From Roseburia intestinalis L1-82 (GTDB lineage: Bacteria > Bacillota > Clostridia > Lachnospirales > Lachnospiraceae), in contig NZ_LR027880.1 in the NCBI RefSeq assembly GCF_900537995.1, positions 2,302,001-2,366,000 on the forward strand: DNA of 64,000 nt, given 5' to 3'. How positions within the stretch are numbered: position 1 is the stretch's first letter; the number at the start of each line of letters is the position of its first letter. Made by a program: the position numbers and the translations under genes. Below the pieces are notes generated by a model. The model was not told where the DNA came from and searched no databases. It saw only the letters and a program-made list of their open reading frames with translations. Positions 46,123 through 54,544 of this stretch are shown in pieces.

Positions 46123-47760
46123 TTATTCTGCCAATCTTACTTCTGTCATCTCTTGTGCAATGTTTAATGCATGATCTCCGATTCTTTCAAAATCCGTGAG
46201 CATTTCCGTGTAGAGAACACTCCCTTCACCCGATGCCGTTCCTTCCTGTATCCGGTGCATCATACGATTTCTATAATCCTCTGTCATGTCATCCATCTTT
46301 TGTTCGAGTGCTGAGACACGGCTTAATTCGTCGAGTGCCTCCATATTTTCATTTAAAAGCAAAGTCAGAAGTTCTTCGCAGGTCTGCTGCATCTGCAGGA
46401 TTTCTTCCCGTACTTCCTGTGAAAACCTGACATCTTTTTCTTTCAGCCACTCTGAATATCCACAGATATTCATTGCATGGTCGCTGATTCTTTCTACGTT
46501 ACTGGTCACTTTAAAATAGGCACTTAAAATCCTGCTCCCCCGTGTATTGGACTCATGCGCCATATTTGTGGATATGTACTTGGAGATCTCCCGGTTTAAA
46601 AAGTCCACATACTCTTCTTTTTCTTCCACTTTTGGAATAAACCCGTCATCACAGTTTAAAAATGCCGTAAAACTGTCTGCGACATTTTTCTTTGCAATCT
46701 CAAGCATTCTTGCAATCTCTTTGTGTGTCAGTTCAAAATTGATCGCTGATACACCAATTTTTCCCTCTGTCACCGGTTTTGTATTTTTTAAATATTTTAA
46801 ATACATCCCTTCCTCAGGCTCGTCCACGTCCGGCAGAATTTTTTCTGCCAGTTTTGCCAATAGATTTCCTGCCGGTAACAGCAATATCGTTGTTACGATA
46901 TTAAACAGCGTATGCATGTTGGCGATCTGCGCAGCCGGATTTGCCGGTGTAAATCCCCCAACCCAGGATGTCAGCGGTGTCAGCATACAGAGTATGGTAA
47001 AAACTGCAGTTCCTATGATATTAAACGAAAGATGGATGATTGTCGTCCGCTTTGCGTTCCGCCCTGTACCAATGGACGCTAACACTGCCGTGATACAGGT
47101 ACCGATATTTTGTCCAAACAGCACATACACCGCCCCGGAAAAAGAAATTGCCCCACTTGTTGCAAGTGCCTGAAGGATTCCGACCGATGCCGATGAAGAC
47201 TGGATCAGTGCTGTGAAAATGGCACCTGCCATAATTCCAAGCAGTGGATTTGAAAACTTCGTCATCATATCAATAAATGCTTTGGAATCCCGCAGCGGCA
47301 TCATTGCGGTGCTCATCATTTCCATTCCGATAAAAAGAACACCAAGACCAGCTAAAATACCTCCTATGTTTCTTACCTTCGGCTGTTTTAGAAAAACAAC
47401 CATCACAACACCCAAAAATGCTATAAACGGTGCGATTGCTCCGGCATCAAGTGCGATCAGCTGTCCCGTGATCGTCGTGCCGATATTGGCACCCATGATC
47501 ACTCCCACCGCCTGACGCAGTGTCATCATTCCGGAATTAACAAAACCTACAACCATGACTGTTGTCGCGGAGGATGACTGTATGATCGCAGTGATCACTG
47601 CTCCGACTAAAACACCCAGATACCGGTTTGTAGTCAGGCGTTCTAAGATCTGTTTCATTTTGTTCCCGGCAGCAGCCTCCATCCCCTGGCTCATCATATT
47701 CATTCCATACAGAAAAAGCGCCAAGCCTCCTAACAATGATGCAAATTCTTTTGCTCCCAT
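46123..47760 (-). CDS. Na/phosphate cotransporter (NptA/YjbB type) with PhoU-like domain
   Basis: A 545-residue protein. The membrane part (about 1-310) has two Na/Pi repeats with the QSSSA signature, 'AIIQSSSATTVMVVGFVN' and 'ALIQSSSASVGILQALA', followed by a PhoU-like helical domain (about 330-540) with four-helix repeats. Family members import or export phosphate with sodium. The start at 47760 (MGAKEFASLLGGLALF) follows GAGGG; the frame continues to 47841 without family residues. The stop is 13 nt before the DUF368 start codon on the same strand, so the two are probably cotranscribed. Confidence 0.93.
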   Translation of the reverse strand: MGAKEFASLLGGLALFLYGMNMMSQGMEAAAGNKMKQILERLTTNRYLGVLVGAVITAIIQSSSATTVMVVGFVNSGMMTLRQAVGVIMGANIGTTITGQLIALDAGAIAPFIAFLGVVMVVFLKQPKVRNIGGILAGLGVLFIGMEMMSTAMMPLRDSKAFIDMMTKFSNPLLGIMAGAIFTALIQSSSASVGILQALATSGAISFSGAVYVLFGQNIGTCITAVLASIGTGRNAKRTTIIHLSFNIIGTAVFTILCMLTPLTSWVGGFTPANPAAQIANMHTLFNIVTTILLLPAGNLLAKLAEKILPDVDEPEEGMYLKYLKNTKPVTEGKIGVSAINFELTHKEIARMLEIAKKNVADSFTAFLNCDDGFIPKVEEKEEYVDFLNREISKYISTNMAHESNTRGSRILSAYFKVTSNVERISDHAMNICGYSEWLKEKDVRFSQEVREEILQMQQTCEELLTLLLNENMEALDELSRVSALEQKMDDMTEDYRNRMMHRIQEGTASGEGSVLYTEMLTDFERIGDHALNIAQEMTEVRLAE

Positions 47761-47948
47761 TTTATCCCTCTTTTTTTCGTTATTACGGCATTTTTCTGCT
47801 GTCCCTGCGGGCGCTTTACTGCCGCTTTGCCACATACTCACTCAACATATCAGACGTATATTTTACCGTCAACCGGGATATCGGATTCTTAACGCTTCCT
47901 GTATTGTTTTTATGAAGTTTTTGTCAATTTTGTGTAAACAATAGAATG

Positions 47949-49631
47949 TTATGCCTTCAGCAGAACGACTGCTGTTTCAAGGCTCTCTAATGTAATATGA
48001 TCTGCATCTGCCAGTTTTCTCCTTCCGGCATTTGACAGCAAAAGTTTTTTGGCAGTTCCAGGCAGTGGCAGACTTACTGCCTCTTTTCCGTAATTTGCTG
48101 CCACGAGTATTTTCTGTCTGTTTTCTTTACCCATACGCATAAATCCAAACACTGTATCCGTATCTTCGTAAACCGGCTCTACATTTCCATAGACAAATGT
48201 TTCTTCGTATTCCGGTGATTTGCGCAGTGTAATCAGTTCTTTATAATAGGAAAGTACAGAGTCCGCCCTTCCCTCCTGCTCACTGACATTGATCTCTTTA
48301 TAATTCGGATTCACTGCAAGCCACGGAGCATGTGCGCTAAAACCTCCATTTTCATCTGCACTCCACTGCATCGGTGTGCGCGCATTATCCCTGCTGTTTT
48401 CATAGCAGCATGCCAACGCTTCTTCTTTTGTGCAGCCCGCGTCGATTGCAACCTGATACTGATCTTTTGTACTGATATCATCATATTCTGAAATATCATT
48501 TCTATGACAGTTTGTCATGCCGATTTCCTGTCCCTGATAGATAAACGGAATTCCACGCAGCAGAATCGAAGTCGTAGCAAGCATTTTTTTGCCCATTTCA
48601 TTCTGCGCATATTCCGGAAGATAACGGCTTGCACCTCTCGGCTCATCATGATTTTCAATGATATTTGCCTTGAATCCAATCCCCTCCATCTCCTTCTGGG
48701 ACGCAAACAGAATCTCTCTCCACCGCTTAAAATCCACCGGTTTGCTGTCATACCAGCCATGTTCCCCGTAAGTCAGCTCAAGCGCGGAGAAATCAAACAT
48801 ACTTGAGAAATGTCCATCATCTCCGACAAACTCCCGCAGTTCGTCCTCTTTCATATTAAAGACTTCGCCGACGGTAAAAGCATCATATTTCTCGAAGGTC
48901 TCATGTTTCATCTCCTCTAAAAATTCTCCGACGCCGTCCGTCTCCTCAACCATTTTTACACAGGATACCAGACCATCATCCCCATCGGGTTCATAGGACG
49001 GGAAACTCGTATCTTTCTTGATATTAATGATTGCATCGATGCGGAATCCGCCAAGTCCCTTATCTAACCACCAGTTGATCATTTTATAGATCTTGTCGCG
49101 GACTTCTTTATTCTCCCAGTTCCAGTCCGGCTGTTCTTTTGCAAACATGTGCAGATAATATTTATCTGATCCCGGCACCGGCTCCCACGCTTTTCCGCCA
49201 AAATAAGAACGGTAGTTGCTCGGCTCTTTTCCATCTATTCCTTTTACAAAATAAAAATAATCGGCATATGGCCCGTCCGGGTCGGCCAGCGCTGCCTTAA
49301 AGTATTCATGTTCACTGGAACAGTGATTTACCACGAGATCCATCACAATATACATATCGCGCTTTTTCGCCTCGGCAAGCAGCTCATCAAACTCTTCCAT
49401 GGTTCCGAACTCTTCGGCGATTTTATAGTAATCAGATATGTCATACCCCTGATCAACAAACGGCGATTTGTAGATTGGAGAGAGCCAGATGATATCAATT
49501 CCAAGTTCCTTTAAATAATCCAGTTTTGAGATAATTCCTCTCAGATCACCAATGCCGTCTCCGTTTGTATCCAGAAAACTCTTTGGATAGATCTGATATG
49601 CTACCTTGTCATGCCACCATTTTCTTTTCAT
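47949..49631 (-). CDS. malL: Glycoside hydrolase family 13 alpha-glucosidase (oligo-1,6-glucosidase type)
   Basis: A 560-residue GH13 enzyme with no signal peptide, so intracellular. Catalytic residues are in 'GGFRIDAIINI' (Asp nucleophile), 'FTVGEVFNMKED' (Glu acid) and 'IIENHDEPRGAS' (Asp). 'YQIYPKSFLDTNGDGIGDL' is the usual beginning of subfamily 31, which cleaves isomaltose, isomaltulose or trehalose-6-phosphate-like substrates. Length and 'GDLRGIISKLDYL' fit MalL or TreC. The divergent AraC gene 1.1 kb away shares an identical 25-nt promoter site, so this is probably its target. Confidence 0.9.
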   Translation of the reverse strand: MKRKWWHDKVAYQIYPKSFLDTNGDGIGDLRGIISKLDYLKELGIDIIWLSPIYKSPFVDQGYDISDYYKIAEEFGTMEEFDELLAEAKKRDMYIVMDLVVNHCSSEHEYFKAALADPDGPYADYFYFVKGIDGKEPSNYRSYFGGKAWEPVPGSDKYYLHMFAKEQPDWNWENKEVRDKIYKMINWWLDKGLGGFRIDAIINIKKDTSFPSYEPDGDDGLVSCVKMVEETDGVGEFLEEMKHETFEKYDAFTVGEVFNMKEDELREFVGDDGHFSSMFDFSALELTYGEHGWYDSKPVDFKRWREILFASQKEMEGIGFKANIIENHDEPRGASRYLPEYAQNEMGKKMLATTSILLRGIPFIYQGQEIGMTNCHRNDISEYDDISTKDQYQVAIDAGCTKEEALACCYENSRDNARTPMQWSADENGGFSAHAPWLAVNPNYKEINVSEQEGRADSVLSYYKELITLRKSPEYEETFVYGNVEPVYEDTDTVFGFMRMGKENRQKILVAANYGKEAVSLPLPGTAKKLLLSNAGRRKLADADHITLESLETAVVLLKA

Positions 49632-49767
49632 TTTTTTCCTCCTGACACATTTTATTTCAATATTCTTTTTTATATTTTTTGCATAATTCTGTTTTCTTTT
49701 TCAGCTGATGTAAATATTATATTTGATTTTTATTCGTTTTTCTTGCATTATGGTTGGATAATATTGT

Positions 49768-49796
49768 ACAATACTGCTATCATAGTTGCCCGACAA
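49768..49796 (-). promoter_or_regulatory. Promoter of malL
   Basis: Minus strand TTGTCG (49791-49796), a 17-nt spacer and TATTGT (49768-49773). The -35 lies inside the 25-nt repeat at 49784-49808. Confidence 0.55.
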
Positions 49797-49808
49797 ATGC
49801 TGGTTTGT
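49784..49808 (-). promoter_or_regulatory. 25-nt inverted-repeat site, malL side (candidate AraC operator)
   Basis: Begins agttgcccgacaaatgctgg on the plus strand and is repeated without mismatch, in inverted orientation, at 50605-50629. It covers the -35 box of the malL promoter. This is the usual position for an AraC-type activator site. Confidence 0.6.
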
Positions 49809-49810
49809 TT

Positions 49811-50137
49811 ATGAAATAAATCGCCCGTCCCAATGGTGTGTCGCAGGTCTGTGAGTGGCATCTTGCGCAAAGCCGGAGTTAATTTTGGTTCCGTTGTACG
49901 AAAATAAGAAAAGTCTAAGTGTGTCTGAGTTAGATTTTCTCGGAGTGACGTGACCGGCGTTCAACGAGCCATCCGTGGCTCGTGAAGCCTTGTTCTGCCA
50001 TCCGTGGCAGAACATCACTGTGTATCTACAGACACACTAAGATTTTCTAATTTTCTCCCAAAGTCACAAAATCAGCTCAGGCTTTGTGCAAGATGCCAAT
50101 CGTCAGGTTGTGAACACCATTTGGGTGGGCGGTTCAT
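49811..50137 (+). repeat. Structured palindromic element, left copy
   Basis: A non-coding 327-nt imperfect palindrome. Nested stems from outside in: 49822-49839 with 50114-50131 (17 of 18 positions paired, two G-U); 49857-49874 with 50080-50097 (18 of 18, one G-U); 49900-49912 with 50043-50055 (12 of 13); 49918-49927 with 50029-50038 (10 of 10). Inside are two short hairpins at 49964-49983 and 49991-50014, both with loop ATCCGT. The conserved single-stranded box cggagtgacgtg is at 49941-49952, and ctcccaaagtcacaaaa at 50055-50071. The wobble pairs occur only if the plus strand is the RNA. Confidence 0.75.
49964..50014 (+). repeat. Two conserved-loop hairpins inside the left element
   Basis: acgagcc-ATCCGT-ggctcgt (49964-49983) and tgttctgcc-ATCCGT-ggcagaaca (49991-50014). 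Stems differ in sequence but the loop with closing CC/GG is identical. Confidence 0.8.
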
Positions 50138-50280
50138 CTCAAAATCTGGGGGCGTAGGTGCGAATTTTCCAGTATTATCAAACCAATAATAATCTATTAA
50201 ACATAGTTATTTGGAAATATTTTTTTAACAGATTCAGACATAAAAACACTAAAAATTTACGCACCGCCCAAGGTTGTAAA

Positions 50281-50597
50281 ATGAGTTCTCCGGCGAAGGG
50301 TGGTTCACAACTTAGTGGCTGGCAAATCGCATCAAGCCAGGACTCGTTTTGTGACTTTGGGAGAAAATTAGAAAGTCTTTGTATGCCTGTTCACAATACA
50401 GTGTTGTGCTGCCACGGACGGCAGCACAAGTCCTAATGTGCCCGGACGGCACATTTAGGACGCACACGTCACTCCGCCTCAACCTGAATCAGGCATACTT
50501 AGACTTTCTTATTTTCGGACAACGAAACAAAACAGTCCCGGCTTGATGCAATTTGCCAATCGTAACCCCCAGAACCACCCTACACAGGGAAACTCAT
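50281..50597 (-). repeat. Structured palindromic element, right copy (inverted)
   Basis: Homologous to the left copy when read on the minus strand. Stems: 50281-50306 with 50572-50597 (23 of 26 incl. two G-U); 50321-50338 with 50540-50557 (18 of 18 with one G-U in minus sense); 50363-50378 with 50501-50516 (15 of 16); 50381-50389 with 50490-50498 (9 of 9). Short hairpins lie at 50404-50429 and 50430-50461. The conserved boxes are at 50465-50476 and 50347-50363. Stem sequences differ from the left copy but remain paired, that is, compensatory change. Confidence 0.75.
50404..50461 (-). repeat. Two conserved-loop hairpins inside the right element
   Basis: On the minus strand: ttgtgctgcc-GTCCGT-ggcagcacaa (50404-50429) and a 13-14 bp stem with loop GTCCG and one bulged A (50430-50461). 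The loop core TCCG is shared with the left element. Confidence 0.8.
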
Positions 50598-50604
50598 ATC
50601 ACCC

Positions 50605-50629
50605 ACAAACCAGCATTTGTCGGGCAACT
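50605..50629 (+). promoter_or_regulatory. 25-nt inverted-repeat site, araC side (candidate AraC operator)
   Basis: The exact inverted copy of 49784-49808, overlapping the -35 box of the araC promoter. Perfect identity contrasts with the diverged elements between the two sites, which suggests functional constraint. Confidence 0.6.
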
Positions 50630-50645
50630 CATGCTTGGATATATT
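50617..50645 (+). promoter_or_regulatory. Promoter of the second AraC-family gene
   Basis: TTGTCG (50617-50622), a 17-nt spacer, TATATT (50640-50645). It has the same geometry as the malL promoter on the other side. Confidence 0.55.
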
Positions 50646-50725
50646 GTGTATTTTCAGGTAGTAAAAAAGCTGGCAGCAGATTCGCATATACAGACCGAAA
50701 TCTGCACCGGCAGAATGGAGTTTTT

Positions 50726-51610
50726 ATGGCAATCAGTTTATCTTTAGACCAAAAAGAAAAAGCAAAACACGGCGAACAGCTATTTCCATTGCAGCGTTAT
50801 ATCACAAATCTTTCCTCCACTTATCCGGCAGTCACTGCACACTGGCATAAAGAGGCTGAATTTACCATGATCACAGACGGAAACTGCACTTATCAGATAC
50901 AGCTTTGCCCCTACCCTGTCAATGCAGGAGATCTTATATTTGTGCCTCCCCTGGTTCTTCATTCCATCCATTCCAATACCGATCCTGCAATGGCTTCCGA
51001 GACATTTGTCTTTCATATGAATTATCTTGGCATGGGAAATGCGGACATCTGCGCAGTAAAATATCTCACACCGCTTGCGATGCAAAAAATCATCCCGCCC
51101 TATATCATAAAAAAAGAACATCCAGTCTATGCGGATGCCCTGTCAATATTCCATAAAATCAGTCAGCTTTATCACGCCAAACCCATCGGCTACGAGCTAA
51201 GGATCAAATCACTCCTTTTAGAACTGATTGCTCTCCTGCTCCCTTTCTGCCAGGAGGATTCTGCATTTTCCCAGCTTTCCAATGAACATACCAGTAAATT
51301 AAAAGCTGTGTTAGAATTTATCGAGCAGCATTATGCTGACCCGTTATCGGTCGCAGATCTCGCATCTGTCTGCTGTTTCAGTGAATATCATTTTATGCGG
51401 TTTTTCAAAAAATATATGGGAGAATCTGCCATGGAATATGTACGGAATGTCCGGTTGGCGAAAGCAGCAGAACTCTTCGAACAGGGTGCACAATCCTCGC
51501 TTGAGGTCTCACTCTCCTGTGGATTTAACAATCTGTCCTATTTTCACCGGGAATTTAAAGAAAAATATGGGATGACACCGGGAACTTTTCAGCGGAAGAT
51601 CAATGTTTAG
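50726..51610 (+). CDS. AraC family regulator, probable controller of malL
   Basis: A 294-residue regulator from the ATG at 50726 (GGAG 5 nt upstream); the frame is open to 50543 but the extra residues come from the palindromic element and are not protein-like. The N-terminal cupin domain (about 40-105, 'VTAHWHKEAEFTMITDGNC', 'VNAGDLIFVPPLVLHSI') is followed by a C-terminal AraC double HTH (about 195-290, 'VADLASVCCFSEYHFMRFFK', 'SLEVSLSCGFNNLSYFHREF'). It is divergent from the alpha-glucosidase gene, and shared promoter sites suggest autoregulation together with malL. Confidence 0.9.
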   Translation: MAISLSLDQKEKAKHGEQLFPLQRYITNLSSTYPAVTAHWHKEAEFTMITDGNCTYQIQLCPYPVNAGDLIFVPPLVLHSIHSNTDPAMASETFVFHMNYLGMGNADICAVKYLTPLAMQKIIPPYIIKKEHPVYADALSIFHKISQLYHAKPIGYELRIKSLLLELIALLLPFCQEDSAFSQLSNEHTSKLKAVLEFIEQHYADPLSVADLASVCCFSEYHFMRFFKKYMGESAMEYVRNVRLAKAAELFEQGAQSSLEVSLSCGFNNLSYFHREFKEKYGMTPGTFQRKINV

Positions 51611-51654
51611 ATGATTTCCTGTCATAAACAGATGTTTTTACATCGAAGCATAAA

Positions 51655-51696
51655 ATAACCCTTATAAACGATGTCACCACCATTTATAAGGGTTAT
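51655..51696. terminator. Bidirectional stem-loop behind araC (and formerly behind tsf)
   Basis: A 14-bp stem ataacccttataaa (51655-51668) with tttataagggttat (51683-51696). On the minus strand TTTTA follows. Without the integrative element it would lie directly behind tsf. Confidence 0.7.
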
Positions 51697-51826
51697 CAAT
51701 CTTTTCAGAAACTTAATGCAAAACCAAATTAAGCGTTCATCTGTTTTGCCAACTTTTATTTACTGTTTTCTCAAATGCCCATTTTATAAGGCTTTCTACG
51801 CTTTCCTCAATTCTGCTCTTCCATTT

Positions 51827-51922
51827 TACCCAATTTCCCTTTGGGTAGAAACTTTTCATTCCCGTTGAAAGCAAATTTCTCTTATTTTGCTATGTTGGGT
51901 ACTCTTTTATGCACACTGGGTA
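51827..51922. repeat. Integrase arm-type sites, left end
   Basis: Heptamer TACCCAA at 51827-51833 (+), and its complement TTGGGTA at 51841-51847 and 51895-51901, plus CTGGGTA at 51916-51922. The right end has the mirror arrangement. They adjoin or overlap the int stop region as in Tn916-type ends. Confidence 0.65.
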
Positions 51923-53145
51923 GAGTTTTTATTTTTCTGAACTTTCTGTTTTTCACTCACGCTACCAAACTTTGCTATTTCTTCTTCAAATTTTGTTTCT
52001 GTCACATGAGTATATATGTCAATCGTTGTACTGTAATGCTGATGTCCCATTAGCATTTGCACTACTTTAGCGTCCATTCCTTTTTCAAAGCACCTGCTAC
52101 AAAATGTATGTCGGATTGCATGAGGATAAAGGTCTTTAAATTCTATCGGCTCTCTGTTTTCCTTTACCGCTTCTATTGCTTCTTGAAAATTGATTGCTTT
52201 TACTACTTTCTTAATTTCTTTTTCTGCTACATTCCGAATAACTGGACTTCCTAAAGAAGTGGTAAACACCAAGTTATCAAATTCTCCACTTGAACGCCAA
52301 CGATTTCCATAGGCTTTTTTCTGCCTGTTCTGTTTTTCTTTTTGAGATAACAGAATTTCTTCTGTTTCTGCCATAAACGGAATACTTCTGTATGAATTAT
52401 GTGTTTTAGGCTTTGTTAGTCGCATAGTCTTTACTCCATTTTCATATTGACAGGATAAAGACCTTTGAATGTTAATACATTTCTTATTCCAGTCTATATC
52501 TTCCCATTTCAGACCACCGACTTCCCCAATTCGCATACCCGTCAGAAACATAATGTAAAACATCTCTTTATACCAGTTATGCTCTACTTCCTGCAAAAAC
52601 CTTGTTTGCTCTGCCATTGATAAGAAACGTCTTTCTGCTGTTTTATTTTCCCAAGGTACATTGATTTCAAAACATGGATTGATGTCTATAATACGATTAT
52701 TCTTTGCAGACTCCAAACACTCCCGAACTCTGCCTAAAGCATCTCGCATACTGGAAGACGCTCTCCCCTGCTTATTCATATCGTTAATGACACGTTGAAT
52801 ATCCAAGTTCCGTATATCTGTCACTTTCATATTCCCTATTGCTTTTCCAAATGTATTATAATATTTGCTACGCATAGGAAACACGCTTGTTTCCTTGATA
52901 TTAGGAATTTTATAATTTGCAAACCATTCCTCAAACCATTCATTCAGCGTTATTTTCTGACGTTTCATATCAATATTATTTCTTGCTTCTTCTTTTGCCT
53001 TTTCAAACAATATTTTTAATTTCTTCAAATCAACATCATACAAGTTAATGTCTATTCCGTTTATCTTTGCTCTTGCTTCGTATCTACCGTCCTTTCTTTG
53101 ACGTAAACCTGTTCCTAATTCTTTTCCTTTTAAATCTTTACCCAT
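51907..53145 (-). CDS. int: Tyrosine recombinase/integrase, Tn916 type
   Basis: A 412-residue site-specific recombinase from the start at 53145. It has an N-terminal arm-DNA-binding domain (about 1-65, 'RQRKDGRYEARAKING'), a SAM-like core-binding domain (about 70-165) and a catalytic domain with Arg in 'TGMRIGEVGGL', HxxR in 'HAIRHTFCSR', His in 'MGHQHYSTT' and the Tyr nucleophile in 'IDIYTHV'. All catalytic residues are present. The gene is transcribed towards the left end, and arm-type repeats lie there. The first ATG of the frame (53166) lacks a ribosome site. Confidence 0.95.
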   Translation of the reverse strand: MGKDLKGKELGTGLRQRKDGRYEARAKINGIDINLYDVDLKKLKILFEKAKEEARNNIDMKRQKITLNEWFEEWFANYKIPNIKETSVFPMRSKYYNTFGKAIGNMKVTDIRNLDIQRVINDMNKQGRASSSMRDALGRVRECLESAKNNRIIDINPCFEINVPWENKTAERRFLSMAEQTRFLQEVEHNWYKEMFYIMFLTGMRIGEVGGLKWEDIDWNKKCINIQRSLSCQYENGVKTMRLTKPKTHNSYRSIPFMAETEEILLSQKEKQNRQKKAYGNRWRSSGEFDNLVFTTSLGSPVIRNVAEKEIKKVVKAINFQEAIEAVKENREPIEFKDLYPHAIRHTFCSRCFEKGMDAKVVQMLMGHQHYSTTIDIYTHVTETKFEEEIAKFGSVSEKQKVQKNKNSTQCA

Positions 53146-53250
53146 AATCTCTACCCTTTCTATCAATCAAATATTTTGATAAATAAAAAGGGAACTTCTG
53201 TGATTTTAACCATATACTACTATAAGTTCGCCTCCTTTTCAATCAGAACT

Positions 53251-53430
53251 TCAATAACTTTTTGCTTGTTGCTCTAGCCATGTGTCTAATAATCTTCTGT
53301 TCGCATACCACCGATACCCAATCTTCATGGAAAACGGACAGTTTCTACTTTTCAAGAGTTCTCTTGTCTTTGTTTCTCCAAGTCCAAGATACTCACTTAC
53401 TTCCTTTAAATTTAATAATGCTTTTTCTAT
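53251..53430 (-). CDS. xis: Excisionase-like (Tn916 Xis type) frame without a standard start codon
   Basis: A 59-codon minus-strand frame between mobT and int: ALLNLKEVSEYLGLGETKTR then ELLKSRNCPFSMKIGYRWYA and NRRLLDTWLEQQAKSY. This is the winged-helix HTH excisionase type that directs excision with Int. AAAGGGG is well placed for a start at the codon in 53430-53428, but that codon is ATA. An in-frame TAG is seven codons further up, and there is no ATG, GTG, TTG, CTG or ATT between. Either AUA is used or the start has been lost. Missed by ordinary gene finders. Confidence 0.75.
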   Translation of the reverse strand: MEKALLNLKEVSEYLGLGETKTRELLKSRNCPFSMKIGYRWYANRRLLDTWLEQQAKSY

Positions 53431-53434
53431 ACGA

Positions 53435-54544
53435 TTATCCCCTTTCCTCTAATCTTCTTGCTTTTATGTAATCATCATACAACTGTTTCTGTGTGATATT
53501 CATTTCTCCATTTGCTACAAGATTACCGATATAATCCCTTTTCTCTATCTTTCCAACCTCTGCAAACAGTTTCAAAGACGGAGCAACATACTTTTCTAAC
53601 CATTCCCACACCTTTTGTAAACTTTTCTTCTGTGGTTGCATGGTAAGTTTAACCTTACCTATATCTTTCATCAGTTCCGCCCACGCTTGATAGGTTGGGT
53701 AAAGCCTTTTTCGTGTTGTCATGCTGTCTGTCGGCTTTTCTAAAAATCGTATTTTGCTGTTCAATACTTCCATTGCCAGTCCTGCCACATCTCTATATCT
53801 CAATAATTCCTGTACTACGCTAACTGCCATTTCCTGCCGAAATCTCAACTCATATCTATTCCAATTTTCGTCTAATTCTGTTCCATATTTTTTATTCTGT
53901 TCATATCCTTTTTCATAAAATACCAATCTCAAATTGCTGGCTGAACTGCCGAGATAAAGACTACCACCTTTACTCTGAAACACTTCTTCTTTCAGTTCTC
54001 CCGAGTCGTGAAAATCTATCTCCCTTAGTTTTGTGGAAAGCAATCCCTCTTTTGTCCGTACAATCAAATCGGGAATACTCAAATAAGGTTTTCTATCATC
54101 TATCGCCAAATCAATCCGAGGAACATTGATATGATACTGGCAAACTCTGTTCAAGAAATCAAACCATGTTTCCTCATTGAGTTGTAAAAAATTCTCATAG
54201 TTGCGACAGCCTTTCCCACTCATTAAAATCTGAAAGCCTTGATACTGTGCATTTCCTGTCGGCTTTAGCACCTTGATATTATCGAAGATTGCCACAACCT
54301 CATGTCCTGCAATCCCCTTTTCATAACCCGTTACGGTCATAAGTTCCAAAGGTATTCTCAGTACATCTTCTATAACTGCTTCTAACGGAACTTCCTTAAT
54401 CGTTATCTGACACCAGTCTATCAAGGCACTTAATGCTTCTTTCTGTCGTATTACTCCCCTGTTAGTGTAGGGGAGTTCTGGAAGAAAACTTCCGCTTCTT
54501 TCTTCCAAATTTACCATACCTCCTATCTGCAATGGCGTTGCCAT
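53435..54544 (-). CDS. Replication-initiation-factor family protein (MobT relaxase / Tn916 Orf20-like)
   Basis: A 369-residue protein of the Rep_trans (replication initiation factor) family. Features are 'DWCQITIKEVPLEAVIEDVL', 'YQGFQILMSGKGCRNYE', 'VPRIDLAIDDRKPYLSI' (the conserved Asp-Asp segment), 'LYLGSSASNLRLVFYEKGYE' and 'NRYELRFRQE'. Tn916 Orf20/MobT nicks oriT and replicates the element; this homologue probably does the same with a helper conjugation system. Its start is close to 54544 but alternative ATGs exist (MVNLEERSG at 54517). It is cotranscribed with the upstream small gene. Confidence 0.85.
   Translation of the reverse strand: MATPLQIGGMVNLEERSGSFLPELPYTNRGVIRQKEALSALIDWCQITIKEVPLEAVIEDVLRIPLELMTVTGYEKGIAGHEVVAIFDNIKVLKPTGNAQYQGFQILMSGKGCRNYENFLQLNEETWFDFLNRVCQYHINVPRIDLAIDDRKPYLSIPDLIVRTKEGLLSTKLREIDFHDSGELKEEVFQSKGGSLYLGSSASNLRLVFYEKGYEQNKKYGTELDENWNRYELRFRQEMAVSVVQELLRYRDVAGLAMEVLNSKIRFLEKPTDSMTTRKRLYPTYQAWAELMKDIGKVKLTMQPQKKSLQKVWEWLEKYVAPSLKLFAEVGKIEKRDYIGNLVANGEMNITQKQLYDDYIKARRLEERG

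Noticed and set aside
49811..50597. Retron or group II intron as explanation of the palindromic elements
   Set aside because: No reverse transcriptase, intron-encoded protein or typical domain V is found in or near the gap; the neighbours are a glycosidase and AraC gene.
50543..50725. N-terminal extension of the second AraC protein to 50543
   Set aside because: The extra 61 codons run through the palindromic element and the 25-nt repeat; the ATG at 50726 has a GGAG box and the family-like start.
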